Origin: Alistipes sp.
Lineage (GTDB): Bacteria; Bacteroidota; Bacteroidia; Bacteroidales; Rikenellaceae
NCBI GenBank assembly: GCA_017623505.1
Contig: JAGAOZ010000026.1
Location: 1-41,009 of the forward strand
Direction: 5' to 3'
DNA length: 41,009 bases
Shown: one piece after another, positions 31,720-39,874 of the stretch
Layout of the letters: every line of letters begins with the position of its first letter
Position numbering within the stretch: position 1 is the first letter of the stretch
The notes under the pieces: generated by a model
What the model was told of the DNA's origin: nothing
Databases searched by the model: none
Seen by the model: only the letters and a program-made list of their open reading frames with translations
Program-made: the position numbers and the translations under genes

Positions 31720-33039
31720 CTATTTGCGTTGAGGTGTCCAGTGTTCTATTTTGTGTCCTACCGAAGCGTAGAATATCAGATACAGGAAGCATGGTACCAA
31801 TACCCAATAACCCATGCGTAGTCCGTAGGCCTCAGCTACCCAGCCATATATCAGTGGCAGGAATGCGTTTCCACACAATCCCATAACCAGCAGCGACGAG
31901 CCTAAGTTGGTGTACTTTCCCAGGTTGCGTATCGCAAGTGGCCATATTCCGGCAAAGATGAGCGAGTTAGGCAAACCCAAGAGAACGATAAACCACAGTG
32001 ATATATCTGCCTGATAACCAAACACCTCTACGCACCCGCTTGTAAGTATCGCGCATAACGAGAGCACAAGTCCCATCGAGGTACATATCAGCAGAGCCTT
32101 TTGCTGTTTGAGGTATTTAGGTATAAGCACTATTCCGAGCAGATAACCCACCAAGATACATCCGAGCGTCATCGAGGGCAATATCTTCGCCTCATCCAGC
32201 GACCATCCCATACTTTCGGCGTAGCGTATGCTTGTATCTACCGAGATAACCTGTGAGCCGACGTGGCAGAACATAGCCAATGCACCGAGTATCAGATATG
32301 GATAGGCCAGGATACTCCGTCTTTCACTTCCCTCGCCCTTTTCTGCTTTATTGAGAGTCTTAGGGTCAATATCGGGTATTGACGATTTATAGAATACGAT
32401 ACCGAAGATGAAGAGTATAACAGCCAAAGCAATATATGGCGGTATGACGTTGAGTATCATATCATCCAGAGCCGCCTCTTTGGCTGCACCTGTCAGCTCT
32501 CCGTTTTTGACCAACTCCATTGTCGTCTTATCCGCCTCGCGAATCACCAAAGCCGAGAAGATAAGTGGCGACACTATACCTGCAAACTTATTGCAGATAC
32601 CCATTATGCTTATTCTGCGTGCCGCACTCTCTATCGGGCCAATAATCGTCACGAATGGGTTTGCTGCCGTTTGCAGTATCGCCAAACCGATACCGAATGA
32701 GAACAATCCCGCTAAGAACAGAGCGTACGTACGTGTCAAAGCTGCCGGCACAAAGAGCAGTGCGCCAAGTGCCATAACCCACAATCCGACCTCCACGCCT
32801 CGTTTGAAACCTATCTTGTTGAGCATTATAGAAGCCGGTATCGACATTACCAGGTATGCTATGTAGAATGCAAAGGCTACCAAGTATATCAAAACCTCTC
32901 CGTCGAGGTCGCATGCCACCTTGAAGTAGGGGATAAGTATTGAGTTTACCCACGACACAAATCCGAAGATAAAGAACAAGCATCCGCACATAAATAGCGA
33001 TGCGAAGTAGCTGTTTTTTGAGTTAGTGTTTAGTGCCAT
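31720..33039 (-). CDS. MFS sugar:proton symporter of the fucose/glucose permease family
   Basis: The 439-residue inner-membrane transporter has about 12 helices. It carries FHS-family signatures: FFIFGFVSWVNSILIPYFK near the start, FGIGLAILQTAANPFV, and RRISIMGICNKFAGIVSPLI. This family moves fucose, glucose, galactose or N-acetylglucosamine with protons. Context (nagA, kdgK) does not settle the substrate. It sits 5 bases after eda. Confidence 0.9.
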   Translation of the reverse strand: MALNTNSKNSYFASLFMCGCLFFIFGFVSWVNSILIPYFKVACDLDGEVLIYLVAFAFYIAYLVMSIPASIMLNKIGFKRGVEVGLWVMALGALLFVPAALTRTYALFLAGLFSFGIGLAILQTAANPFVTIIGPIESAARRISIMGICNKFAGIVSPLIFSALVIREADKTTMELVKNGELTGAAKEAALDDMILNVIPPYIALAVILFIFGIVFYKSSIPDIDPKTLNKAEKGEGSERRSILAYPYLILGALAMFCHVGSQVISVDTSIRYAESMGWSLDEAKILPSMTLGCILVGYLLGIVLIPKYLKQQKALLICTSMGLVLSLCAILTSGCVEVFGYQADISLWFIVLLGLPNSLIFAGIWPLAIRNLGKYTNLGSSLLVMGLCGNAFLPLIYGWVAEAYGLRMGYWVLVPCFLYLIFYASVGHKIEHWTPQRK

Positions 33040-33044
33040 ACGCT

Positions 33045-33716
33045 CTATTTTTTGTATTTAGCAATTATCTCCAATGTTGAGCGGCATAACTCTGTTACAA
33101 CCTCCCAGCGTCCCTGGCCCATAGCCTCCTTAGGGAATAATTTTGAGCCCATGCCGACGCAGAACGCTCCAGCCTCCATCCACGCCTTCAGGTTCTCCTC
33201 TGTTGGTTCTACGGCCCCCGTTGCCATTATGTTTGCCCATGGCATAGGTGCTTTGACATTCTTTATGAATGATGGTCCACCGACACATCCCGCAGGGAAT
33301 ATCTTCGCCACGTCGCATCCTGCCTCGTTAGCCCGACCTATCTCTGTTACTGTGCCGCATCCTGGGATATATGGCACAAGATGACGGTTACACAACCTGG
33401 CCACCTCCTCATTCAGACAAGGGCCTACGACAAAGTTTGCTCCGTAAGAGATGAATAGAGCCGCTGTCGGAGCATCTACTATCGAGCCCACACCGACAAT
33501 CATATCTGCACACTCCGCTTGAGCGAAGAGTATCGCCTCTTTGAATACATCCAAAGCGAAGTCGCCGCGGTTGGTAAACTCAAAGACCCGTACTCCACCC
33601 TCATAACACGCCTTTATCACAGCCTTTGTTGTTTCAGCTGAGCTGTTATAGTATACGGGCACCATTCCCGTTGTCTGCATTGCAGTAAGCACTGCTGTTT
33701 TGCTGAACTTTGCCAT
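33045..33716 (-). CDS. eda: 2-dehydro-3-deoxy-phosphogluconate (KDPG) aldolase
   Basis: Eda splits KDPG to pyruvate and glyceraldehyde-3-phosphate by a Schiff base. The 223 residues show VRVFEFTNRG (catalytic Glu), MIVGVGSIVDAP, FVVGPCLN, YIPGCGT and CDVAKIFPAG with the Schiff-base Lys. I chose ATG 33716, giving a 10-base gap after kdgK. The upstream in-frame start at 33752 would overlap kdgK by 26 bases and add a tail foreign to the family. Confidence 0.93.
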   Translation of the reverse strand: MAKFSKTAVLTAMQTTGMVPVYYNSSAETTKAVIKACYEGGVRVFEFTNRGDFALDVFKEAILFAQAECADMIVGVGSIVDAPTAALFISYGANFVVGPCLNEEVARLCNRHLVPYIPGCGTVTEIGRANEAGCDVAKIFPAGCVGGPSFIKNVKAPMPWANIMATGAVEPTEENLKAWMEAGAFCVGMGSKLFPKEAMGQGRWEVVTELCRSTLEIIAKYKK

Positions 33717-33726
33717 ATCTGTTGCT

Positions 33727-34749
33727 TTATCTTTGTACTCGACCACTCGCATCGCCTGCCGCTAAAGCCTCGACCTCAGCCTCCGATACAAGGTTAAAAT
33801 CTCCGTTTATTGTATGTTTGAGTGCCGATGCTGCTACGGCGAACTCCAAAGCCTCTTGCAGTGAATCCTTTGTCAGCAGAGCGTGAATCAAACCTCCGCT
33901 GAAGGCATCACCTGCACCCACTCTATCCACTATTGGCTCTATATCGTAACGTTTCGATGTGTAGAATTGATCTCCATCGTAGAGCATCGCTTTCCAGCCG
34001 TTGTGGCTTGCCGAGAAGGACTCGCGCAGCGTCGTTGCCACATACTTAAACCCAAAGTCGCGATGCATACTCTCAAATATTGCTTTGTATCCCTCAGCTT
34101 CGGTCTTTCCTGCCTCGACGTTCGCCTGAGGCTTGTAGCCCAAACACTTCTCTGCATCCTCCTCGTTGCCAATGCAGACATCGACATACGGCATCAGCTC
34201 TCGCATTACGGCTTGTGCTCTGTCGGGTGTCCATAGCTTTTTGCGGTAGTTTAAATCGCACGAGACCATTACTCCGTGTCGTTTTGCCGCCTGGCACGCC
34301 TTACGTGTCAGTCGCGCGCAACTATCCGATAGAGCAGGTGTTATTCCTGAGAAATGAAACCAGTCGGCTCCCTGCATTATCTTCTCGAAGTCGAAATCCT
34401 CCTCCGTAGCCTCTGCTATGGCTGAGCCTGCACGGTCATATATCACCTTACTTGGACGCATTGCCGAGCCGCTTTCCAGGTAGTATATGCCCACGCGCGC
34501 GCCCCCGCGTACAATAAAATCCGTCTTTACGCCTCTGCGACGCAACTCTGCAACGGCAGCTTCACCCACTTCATGTTGAGGCAGACGGCTCACGAAGTAT
34601 GCCTCGTGCGAGTAGTTCGCCAGGCTCACCGCTACGTTAGCCTCTCCTCCGCCATATACAGCATCAAATCCTCCGCATTGTACTATGCGGTTGTGATACC
34701 CTGTGGGCGATAGTCGGAGCATTATCTCTCCGAATGTGATGATTTTCAT
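33727..34749 (-). CDS. kdgK: 2-dehydro-3-deoxygluconokinase
   Basis: KdgK phosphorylates 2-keto-3-deoxygluconate with ATP. The 340-residue PfkB-family protein shows FGEIMLRLSP at the start, GGEANVAVSLA, FHFSGITPALS, SCDLNYRKKLW and the catalytic RVGAGDAFSGGLIHAL. It is the first gene of the 11-gene operon. UxuA (20868-22043) makes its substrate. The operon's leader has a possible regulatory fold (34769-34891). Confidence 0.95.
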   Translation of the reverse strand: MKIITFGEIMLRLSPTGYHNRIVQCGGFDAVYGGGEANVAVSLANYSHEAYFVSRLPQHEVGEAAVAELRRRGVKTDFIVRGGARVGIYYLESGSAMRPSKVIYDRAGSAIAEATEEDFDFEKIMQGADWFHFSGITPALSDSCARLTRKACQAAKRHGVMVSCDLNYRKKLWTPDRAQAVMRELMPYVDVCIGNEEDAEKCLGYKPQANVEAGKTEAEGYKAIFESMHRDFGFKYVATTLRESFSASHNGWKAMLYDGDQFYTSKRYDIEPIVDRVGAGDAFSGGLIHALLTKDSLQEALEFAVAASALKHTINGDFNLVSEAEVEALAAGDASGRVQR

Positions 34750-34768
34750 TATCGAGTAGTTTTAAGGT

Positions 34769-34891
34769 CCGAAATAGGGTAGTCGTACTTATTGTGTTTC
34801 GGTGTAATTCAAGTCCCCATCAGCCTACTGTCGGGCTATTTATATCACTCAATTTCACACACCTCTCGCACACGCGTACGCACATTACACC
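34769..34891 (-). promoter_or_regulatory. Structured leader of the 11-gene operon
   Basis: On the minus strand GGTGTAAT (34884-34891) can pair with ATTACACC (34801-34808), closing a region that holds a further AGCC / GGCT stem. A second stem, CCGAAA / TTTCGG (34769-34774 with 34797-34802), shares two bases with the first, so the two cannot both be complete. It resembles no riboswitch class I know. Confidence 0.4.
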
Positions 34892-34902
34892 CTATAATAA
34901 CA

Positions 34903-34910
34903 CAAAATTA
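34903..34910 (-). promoter_or_regulatory. Promoter -7 box of the 11-gene operon
   Basis: TAATTTTG on the minus strand fits TAnnTTTG, giving a leader of about 150 bases. The -33 box is poor, so an activator may be needed. Confidence 0.45.
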
Positions 34911-35037
34911 GCAAAATCTTTCTAAAAAACAGCCTCTACGACGATAAAATTACATAGTGATAATGACTTTGCAATTATTTGTTTTGATGTATTTTTATTA
35001 AAAGATGCATATATGTAATTTAATATAAAAATTTTAC

Positions 35038-35045
35038 TAATTTTG
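35038..35045 (+). promoter_or_regulatory. Promoter -7 box of the Cys-rich membrane protein gene
   Basis: TAATTTTG lies 46 bases before the ATG; the -33 region is AT-rich without a clear box. Confidence 0.5.
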
Positions 35046-35091
35046 TTATCAGAAACTATCTTAAATATATAGACCTAATCTTAAACTTATT

Positions 35092-36096
35092 ATGACAAAT
35101 GCAGAAAGATGCGCTATCTGTAAGATGTGTACAAAGCGCAGTTTTACCCCTGAGCAGGGTATTGTTTGTTCGCTGACAGGTGCTAAGCCAACATTTGAGG
35201 GCGAGTGCCCGGAATACGCTGTTGATGAGAGTCAGGTGCAGTTGGCGAAGGTTCTGGAACAGAATGTAGAACGAGCTGTTGATGAGAGAGTTAATGGTTG
35301 GCTTGCCTTCTTCTTGTGGGTGGGGGTTGGCTTTGGTGCAACCATCTCGTTTTTCTCTATTTTGACGGCTATGTTTGCCGAGACATTTGGTTGGATTGTT
35401 ACATCGTGTCAGTTTGTTTTGATAACTGCTATTGTGTTGGTTGCTGTTCTTACTATTGTCGGTTTTTATCGTCGTTGGCCAAATGCTGTGGCTCTTGCAA
35501 AAACCTACATTGCACTTATTTTCATGGACGGTCTGCTTAGTGCGGTTATAGGCTTTGTGTTGGAAGATGGCTCGATGGCCTTTGGTACTATTCGTAGTTT
35601 TGTATGGTCTGCAGTATGGTTTACCTACCTGCTCTGCTCGGCAAAGGTGGAGGGTCGTATCCCTTCGGAGAGTCGCCGTTGGAGAGGGCTGGAGAAGACA
35701 ATCCTATCTGTCGCTGCGTCGATATATCTTTATTTAGGTATTGCCTTTTATATGGCTTTCGGTGCGGGTAATTTTACCCTTTTGTCAGGCTCGTTAGAGA
35801 ACTTTATTCAGGCGTCGCTTGATAATGCCATAGGAGAGCAAGTGGATTTTAACACGTATATCAGCAATGCTTATCTGGATAACGAAGAGATAGTCTTTGA
35901 GTACACCACATCGGATGATTTTTGGTATTATGAGATTGATGAAGAGGCAATTCTTAGGGCATTGACAATGGAAAAAGATGTGTTTGTTGATACCTGTTTT
36001 AAGAATGGCTACACTATTACCTACCTCTTAGGTTCAGAATCTGTCAGTATCACCCCCGAGGAGTATGCCAATGCACAAAAGGTTTACTTACATTAA
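35092..36096 (+). CDS. Membrane protein with N-terminal Cys motif (DUF2569-like)
   Basis: The 334-residue protein starts with a soluble Cys-rich head (CAICKMC, then GIVCSLTGAKPTFEGECPEY; Cys 7, 10, 13, 26 and 39), suggestive of a metal site. After a short helix, about four membrane segments follow (about 69-92, 100-125, 138-160, 163-180), starting NGWLAFFLWVGVG, which resembles DUF2569 proteins. A fifth hydrophobic stretch lies near 203-225, and a soluble acidic C-terminal domain of about 100 residues ends the protein. Function unknown; the gene is single. Confidence 0.78.
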   Translation: MTNAERCAICKMCTKRSFTPEQGIVCSLTGAKPTFEGECPEYAVDESQVQLAKVLEQNVERAVDERVNGWLAFFLWVGVGFGATISFFSILTAMFAETFGWIVTSCQFVLITAIVLVAVLTIVGFYRRWPNAVALAKTYIALIFMDGLLSAVIGFVLEDGSMAFGTIRSFVWSAVWFTYLLCSAKVEGRIPSESRRWRGLEKTILSVAASIYLYLGIAFYMAFGAGNFTLLSGSLENFIQASLDNAIGEQVDFNTYISNAYLDNEEIVFEYTTSDDFWYYEIDEEAILRALTMEKDVFVDTCFKNGYTITYLLGSESVSITPEEYANAQKVYLH

Positions 36097-36127
36097 GCAC
36101 CTTTCAAATCTTTTGATAAAATAACAA

Positions 36128-36161
36128 AGAGGCTGTCCTACGAATTTGTAGAACAGCCTCT
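36128..36161. terminator. Bidirectional terminator
   Basis: AGAGGCTGT and CTAC pair with GTAG and ACAGCCTCT around GAATTT. It separates the membrane-protein gene from the converging pckA. Confidence 0.85.
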
Positions 36162-36179
36162 GCTATTTAAAAAGTCTTA

Positions 36180-37784
36180 TTACAACTTTGGACCAGCTGC
36201 AACCAACTTCTTACCCTCCTCGTTACCGGTGAACTTAGCGAAGTTCTTGATGAAACGTGAAGCCAAATCCTCAGCCTTTGTCTGCCACTCAGCTGCGTCA
36301 GCATAAGTGTCACGTGGGTCAAGGATAGCAGGGTCTACGCCAGGAAGAGCGGTAGGTACCTTGAAGTCGAAGATAGGAATCTGCTTAGTCTCTGCCTTGT
36401 CGATTGAGCCATCGAGGATAGCGTCGATGATACCGCGTGTATCCTTGATTGAGATACGCTTACCTGTACCGTTCCAACCTGTGTTTACGAGGTATGCAGT
36501 AGCACCTGAAGCCTGCATCTTCTTTACCAACTCCTCACCATACTTTGTTGGGTGCAATGAAAGGAATGCTGCACCGAAGCAAGCTGAGAAAGTAGGAGTA
36601 GGCTCAGTGATACCGCGCTCTGTACCTGCCAACTTAGCTGTGAAACCAGAGAGGAAGTAGTACTTTGTCTGCTCTGGAGTAAGGATTGATACTGGAGGCA
36701 ACACACCGAATGCGTCAGCCGAGAGGAAGATAACCTTCTTTGCTGCTGGAGCCTTTGATACAGGCTTTACGATGTTGTCGATGTGGTAGATAGGGTAAGA
36801 TACGCGAGTATTCTCAGTCACTGACTTATCAGCGAAGTCAATCTTACCGTTCTCGTCTACTGTTACGTTCTCCAAGAGTGCGTTTGGACGGATAGCGTTC
36901 CAGATGTCTGGCTCATTCTCCTTCGAGAGGTTGATAACCTTTGCGTAGCAACCGCCCTCGAAGTTAAATACGCCCTCGTCATCCCAGCCGTGCTCGTCGT
37001 CACCGATAAGCTGACGCTTAGGGTCTGTTGAGAGGGTAGTCTTACCTGTACCTGACAGACCGAAGAAGATAGCTGTCTCGCCCTTCTCGTTAGTGTTTGC
37101 AGAGCAGTGCATTGAAGCCATACCCTTCAATGGGAGCAGGTAGTTCATATAAGAGAACATACCCTTCTTCATCTCACCACCATACCAAGTGTTGATGATT
37201 ACCTGCATCTTCTCTGTAAGGTTGAAGACAACTGCAGTCTCCGAGTTCAAGCCGAGCTCCTTGTAGTTCTCAACCTTTGCCTTCGAAGCGTTGAGCACAA
37301 CGAAATCGGGCTCACCGTAAACCTCCAACTCTGCATCGGTCGGACGGATAAACATATTCTTAACGAAGTGAGCCTGCCAAGCAACCTCCATGATGAAGCG
37401 AATCTTCAGACGGCTGTTCTCGTTAGCACCACAGAAAGTATCAACAACGTAGAGCTTCTTGTTCGAGAGCTCCTTCGAAGCCAACGCCTTCAACTCCTTC
37501 CAAGCCTCCTGAGTTACGGGCTTGTTGTCGTTCTTGTACTCGTCCGAAGTCCACCAGATAGTATCCTTCGATACATCGTCCATTACAAAGAACTTATCCT
37601 TGGGCGAACGACCTGTGTAGACACCAGTCATCACATTCACTGCTCCCATCTCGGTAACCACACCCTTATCGAAGCCTGTCAGGCCGGGCTTGGTCTCCTC
37701 ACGGAAGAGTTCATCATACGAGGGGTTGTAGATCACCTCGGTAGTACCGGTAATACCGTACTTTGTCAAATCAATTTTAGCCAT
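36180..37784 (-). CDS. pckA: Phosphoenolpyruvate carboxykinase (ATP)
   Basis: PckA interconverts oxaloacetate and phosphoenolpyruvate. In gut Bacteroidetes it often runs toward oxaloacetate. The 534 residues show GRSPKDKF (58-65), the kinase P-loop [11 protein letters not shown] (242-252), GDDEHGWDD (261-269) with metal-binding Asp residues, and the RVSYPIYHI segment. Codon use is strongly biased, as in mdh and rpsP, so expression should be high. A leader of about 100 bases follows the -7 box at 37891-37898. Confidence 0.97.
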   Translation of the reverse strand: MAKIDLTKYGITGTTEVIYNPSYDELFREETKPGLTGFDKGVVTEMGAVNVMTGVYTGRSPKDKFFVMDDVSKDTIWWTSDEYKNDNKPVTQEAWKELKALASKELSNKKLYVVDTFCGANENSRLKIRFIMEVAWQAHFVKNMFIRPTDAELEVYGEPDFVVLNASKAKVENYKELGLNSETAVVFNLTEKMQVIINTWYGGEMKKGMFSYMNYLLPLKGMASMHCSANTNEKGETAIFFGLSGTGKTTLSTDPKRQLIGDDEHGWDDEGVFNFEGGCYAKVINLSKENEPDIWNAIRPNALLENVTVDENGKIDFADKSVTENTRVSYPIYHIDNIVKPVSKAPAAKKVIFLSADAFGVLPPVSILTPEQTKYYFLSGFTAKLAGTERGITEPTPTFSACFGAAFLSLHPTKYGEELVKKMQASGATAYLVNTGWNGTGKRISIKDTRGIIDAILDGSIDKAETKQIPIFDFKVPTALPGVDPAILDPRDTYADAAEWQTKAEDLASRFIKNFAKFTGNEEGKKLVAAGPKL

Positions 37785-37890
37785 AGTTTTTTAATATGTT
37801 TTAATTAAACCTCTTACCTTATCTATTCGTTTTGCGAATTGTCATAGCGAGTATTTTCATCCGTTTCGAAAACCCCCTATTTCATCGCTA

Positions 37891-37898
37891 CAAAGATA
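37891..37898 (-). promoter_or_regulatory. Promoter -7 box of pckA
   Basis: TATCTTTG on the minus strand lies about 107 bases before the ATG; the -33 box is weak. Confidence 0.55.
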
Positions 37899-38049
37899 GG
37901 CAAAGATTTTGAATTGTGAAGAAAATAACACTAAAAAAACAACTTTTTTACAATTTGTATGCCCTGATTGGGCATTTGATATTAGTTAAATCAAAAATCG
38001 CGATTTAACAAGACTCCGCAATGGGTTTTGCCGACGCTGCGGAGCGAGA

Positions 38050-38117
38050 GCAGAGGGCAAACTTGTTTGCACTATGCCGAGCCGCGAGGAGGAAAAGAGT
38101 TTTTCACAAAAACTCTT
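38050..38117 (-). repeat. Two-hairpin dispersed repeat, copy D
   Basis: In minus-strand order, hairpin 1 is a perfect 10-base stem, AAGAGTTTTT / AAAAACTCTT (38095-38117). Hairpin 2 pairs GCATAGTGCAAAC (38065-38077) with GTTTGCCCTCTGC (38050-38062). The GGCATAG core is shared with copies A-C, but both stems have new, still paired sequences. The spacer is 17 bases rather than 20. Confidence 0.7.
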
Positions 38118-38156
38118 AATTGTGAATTGTGAATTGTGAATTGTTTTGTACCTTTG
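38118..38156 (+). promoter_or_regulatory. nadB promoter built on 7-base repeats
   Basis: Three AATTGTG units and one AATTGTT (38118-38145) precede TACCTTTG (38149-38156). The TTG at 38127-38129, inside the repeats, is exactly 19 bases from the -7 box. Other repeat units offer TTG at shorter or longer spacing. Confidence 0.65.
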
Positions 38157-38181
38157 TGCAGTCTGATAATAACACGTTATT

Positions 38182-39741
38182 ATGAAAACCGATTTTCTGG
38201 TTATTGGCTCCGGCTCGGCAGGATTGAGTTTTGCACTGAAGGCTGCCGCACACGGACACGTGACCGTTGTCACAAAAGGAGAGCTCATAGAGTGTAACAC
38301 CAACTACGCACAAGGAGGAATCTGCTCGGTAACCTACGAGCCCGACACATTCGAGAAGCATATTGACGACACGCTCGTCTGCGGAGCCGGCCGCTGCGAC
38401 CGCGAGGCTGTGGAGCTTGTCGTAAGGAGTGCTCCCGAGGCGGCTACCGACCTTATAGGTTGGGGCGTGCAGTTCGACAAGAGGGAGGATGGTCGCTTTG
38501 ACCTCCACCGCGAGGGCGGACACTCCGAGCATCGCATACTCCACCACAGCGACCTTACAGGTGCTGAAATTGAGCGTGCCCTGATCGAGCGTGTGCGCGA
38601 ACATGAGAACATCACCATCCTGGAGCACCACTTCGCCATCGACCTCTTGACCCAGCACCATTTGGGCGAGATTGTCACACGCCACACACGTGGCTTGGCA
38701 TGCTTCGGAGCCTATGTTCTGAATACCGACACGGACGAAATCATTACTGTGCTGGCGAAATTTACGGTTGTGGCTGCGGGCGGTTGTGGCAATCTCTACA
38801 ACACCACAACCAATCCGTTGGTAGCCACGGGTGACGGCATCGCCATGTGCCACCGTGCGAAGGCTATGACCAAGAACATGCAGTTCATCCAGTTCCACCC
38901 CACCTCGCTCTATAATCCGGGCGAACGCCCCTCGTTCCTCATCACCGAGGCGATGCGTGGCTATGGCGGCATCCTGCGTCTGCAGAACGGTCAGGAGTTC
39001 ATGGATAAGTATCATCCGATGCGTTCGCTTGCTCCGCGCGATGTTGTAGCGCGTTCGATTGACCACGAGCTCAAGATCCGAGGAGAGGAGTTTGTCTATC
39101 TCGATGTTACACACATGCCGGCAGAGCAGACCCGTCACCACTTCCCCAACATCTACGAAAAGTGCCTCTCGATAGGCATCGACATAACCAAAGATATGAT
39201 CCCCGTATGCCCTGCGGCACACTACTGCTGTGGTGGCGTTACGGTCGACCTGAATGGCGAGAGCAGCATCCGTCGTCTGTATGTTTTGGGCGAGAGTTCA
39301 TGCACGGGACTACACGGAGCCAACCGCTTGGCATCGAACTCGCTCACCGAGGCTGTGGTCTACCCCGAGCGAGCCGTGCGTCACGCGCTCAAGTCGCTCC
39401 ATAAGGTCGAGTGGCAGGAGGGCATTCCCGATTGGGACTTTGAGGGCACAGCCGAGGCCGAGGAGATGGTACTTGTGTTGCAGAACCGCAAGGAGTTGCA
39501 GAATATCATGTCGAACTATGTGGGTATCGTCCGCTCGAACCTGCGCCTGGAGCGTGCCATGAAGCGACTCACGATCATCTGGCAAGAGACCGAGGGGCTC
39601 TACAACCGCACCAAGCCGTGCCGCGAGCTCTGCGAGTTGCGCAATATGATTGCCGTTGCATACCTTACGATCAAGCAGGCACGCGAGTGCCACGAGTCGG
39701 TCGGTCTGCACTACACCATCGACTATCCACCGAAGAAATAA
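38182..39741 (+). CDS. nadB: L-aspartate oxidase
   Basis: NadB oxidises L-aspartate to iminoaspartate, the first step of NAD synthesis. The 519-residue flavoprotein shows the FAD motif IGSGSAGLSFAL (7-18), the NYAQGGICSV loop, the HSEHRILHHSDLTG substrate segment, VVAAGGCGNLY, MQFIQFHPTSLY, and a GESSCTGLHGANRLASNSL active-site region. Length is normal. nadA and nadC are not adjacent. Third codon positions look more G/C-rich than in the upstream operon. Confidence 0.96.
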   Translation: MKTDFLVIGSGSAGLSFALKAAAHGHVTVVTKGELIECNTNYAQGGICSVTYEPDTFEKHIDDTLVCGAGRCDREAVELVVRSAPEAATDLIGWGVQFDKREDGRFDLHREGGHSEHRILHHSDLTGAEIERALIERVREHENITILEHHFAIDLLTQHHLGEIVTRHTRGLACFGAYVLNTDTDEIITVLAKFTVVAAGGCGNLYNTTTNPLVATGDGIAMCHRAKAMTKNMQFIQFHPTSLYNPGERPSFLITEAMRGYGGILRLQNGQEFMDKYHPMRSLAPRDVVARSIDHELKIRGEEFVYLDVTHMPAEQTRHHFPNIYEKCLSIGIDITKDMIPVCPAAHYCCGGVTVDLNGESSIRRLYVLGESSCTGLHGANRLASNSLTEAVVYPERAVRHALKSLHKVEWQEGIPDWDFEGTAEAEEMVLVLQNRKELQNIMSNYVGIVRSNLRLERAMKRLTIIWQETEGLYNRTKPCRELCELRNMIAVAYLTIKQARECHESVGLHYTIDYPPKK

Positions 39742-39861
39742 TTGATAATTGATAATTGCGTTTTTTGAGATGCGTTAATTGTAAGTTCAGCCATCTTGAT
39801 TTATCGTAAAAAAATATAAACTAAAATACCTTTAATTGTCAACTATCAATTATCAATTAAA
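39739..39861. repeat. Inverted repeat flanking the nadB-prfC gap
   Basis: A 20-base arm at 39739-39758 pairs with 39840-39859 (19 of 20 matching), enclosing 81 bases. The left arm begins at the nadB stop codon. Both arms consist of 7-base units (ATTGATA; AATTATC and relatives). Confidence 0.75.
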
Positions 39862-39869
39862 TATATTTG
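39862..39869 (+). promoter_or_regulatory. Possible prfC promoter -7 box close to the start codon
   Basis: TATATTTG ends only 5 bases before the ATG at 39875, so use of this box would give an almost leaderless mRNA. The -33 box is poorly placed. Confidence 0.4.
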
Positions 39870-39874
39870 TATTT

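Larger units (their letters stand above)
37785..38181. other. Intergenic region between divergent pckA and nadB
   Basis: No gene is seen. It holds the pckA leader and -7 box, a 12-base perfect palindrome AAATCGCGATTT (37995-38006), two-hairpin repeat copy D (38050-38117), 7-base repeats (38118-38145) and the nadB promoter. Confidence 0.75.

Noticed and set aside
33717-33752. Longer KDPG aldolase start at 33752
   Set aside because: It would overlap kdgK by 26 bases and add a charged peptide absent from the family.
34769-34910. Cobalamin or other known riboswitch before kdgK
   Set aside because: I looked for a B12 box and other class signatures and did not find them; only generic stems are supported.
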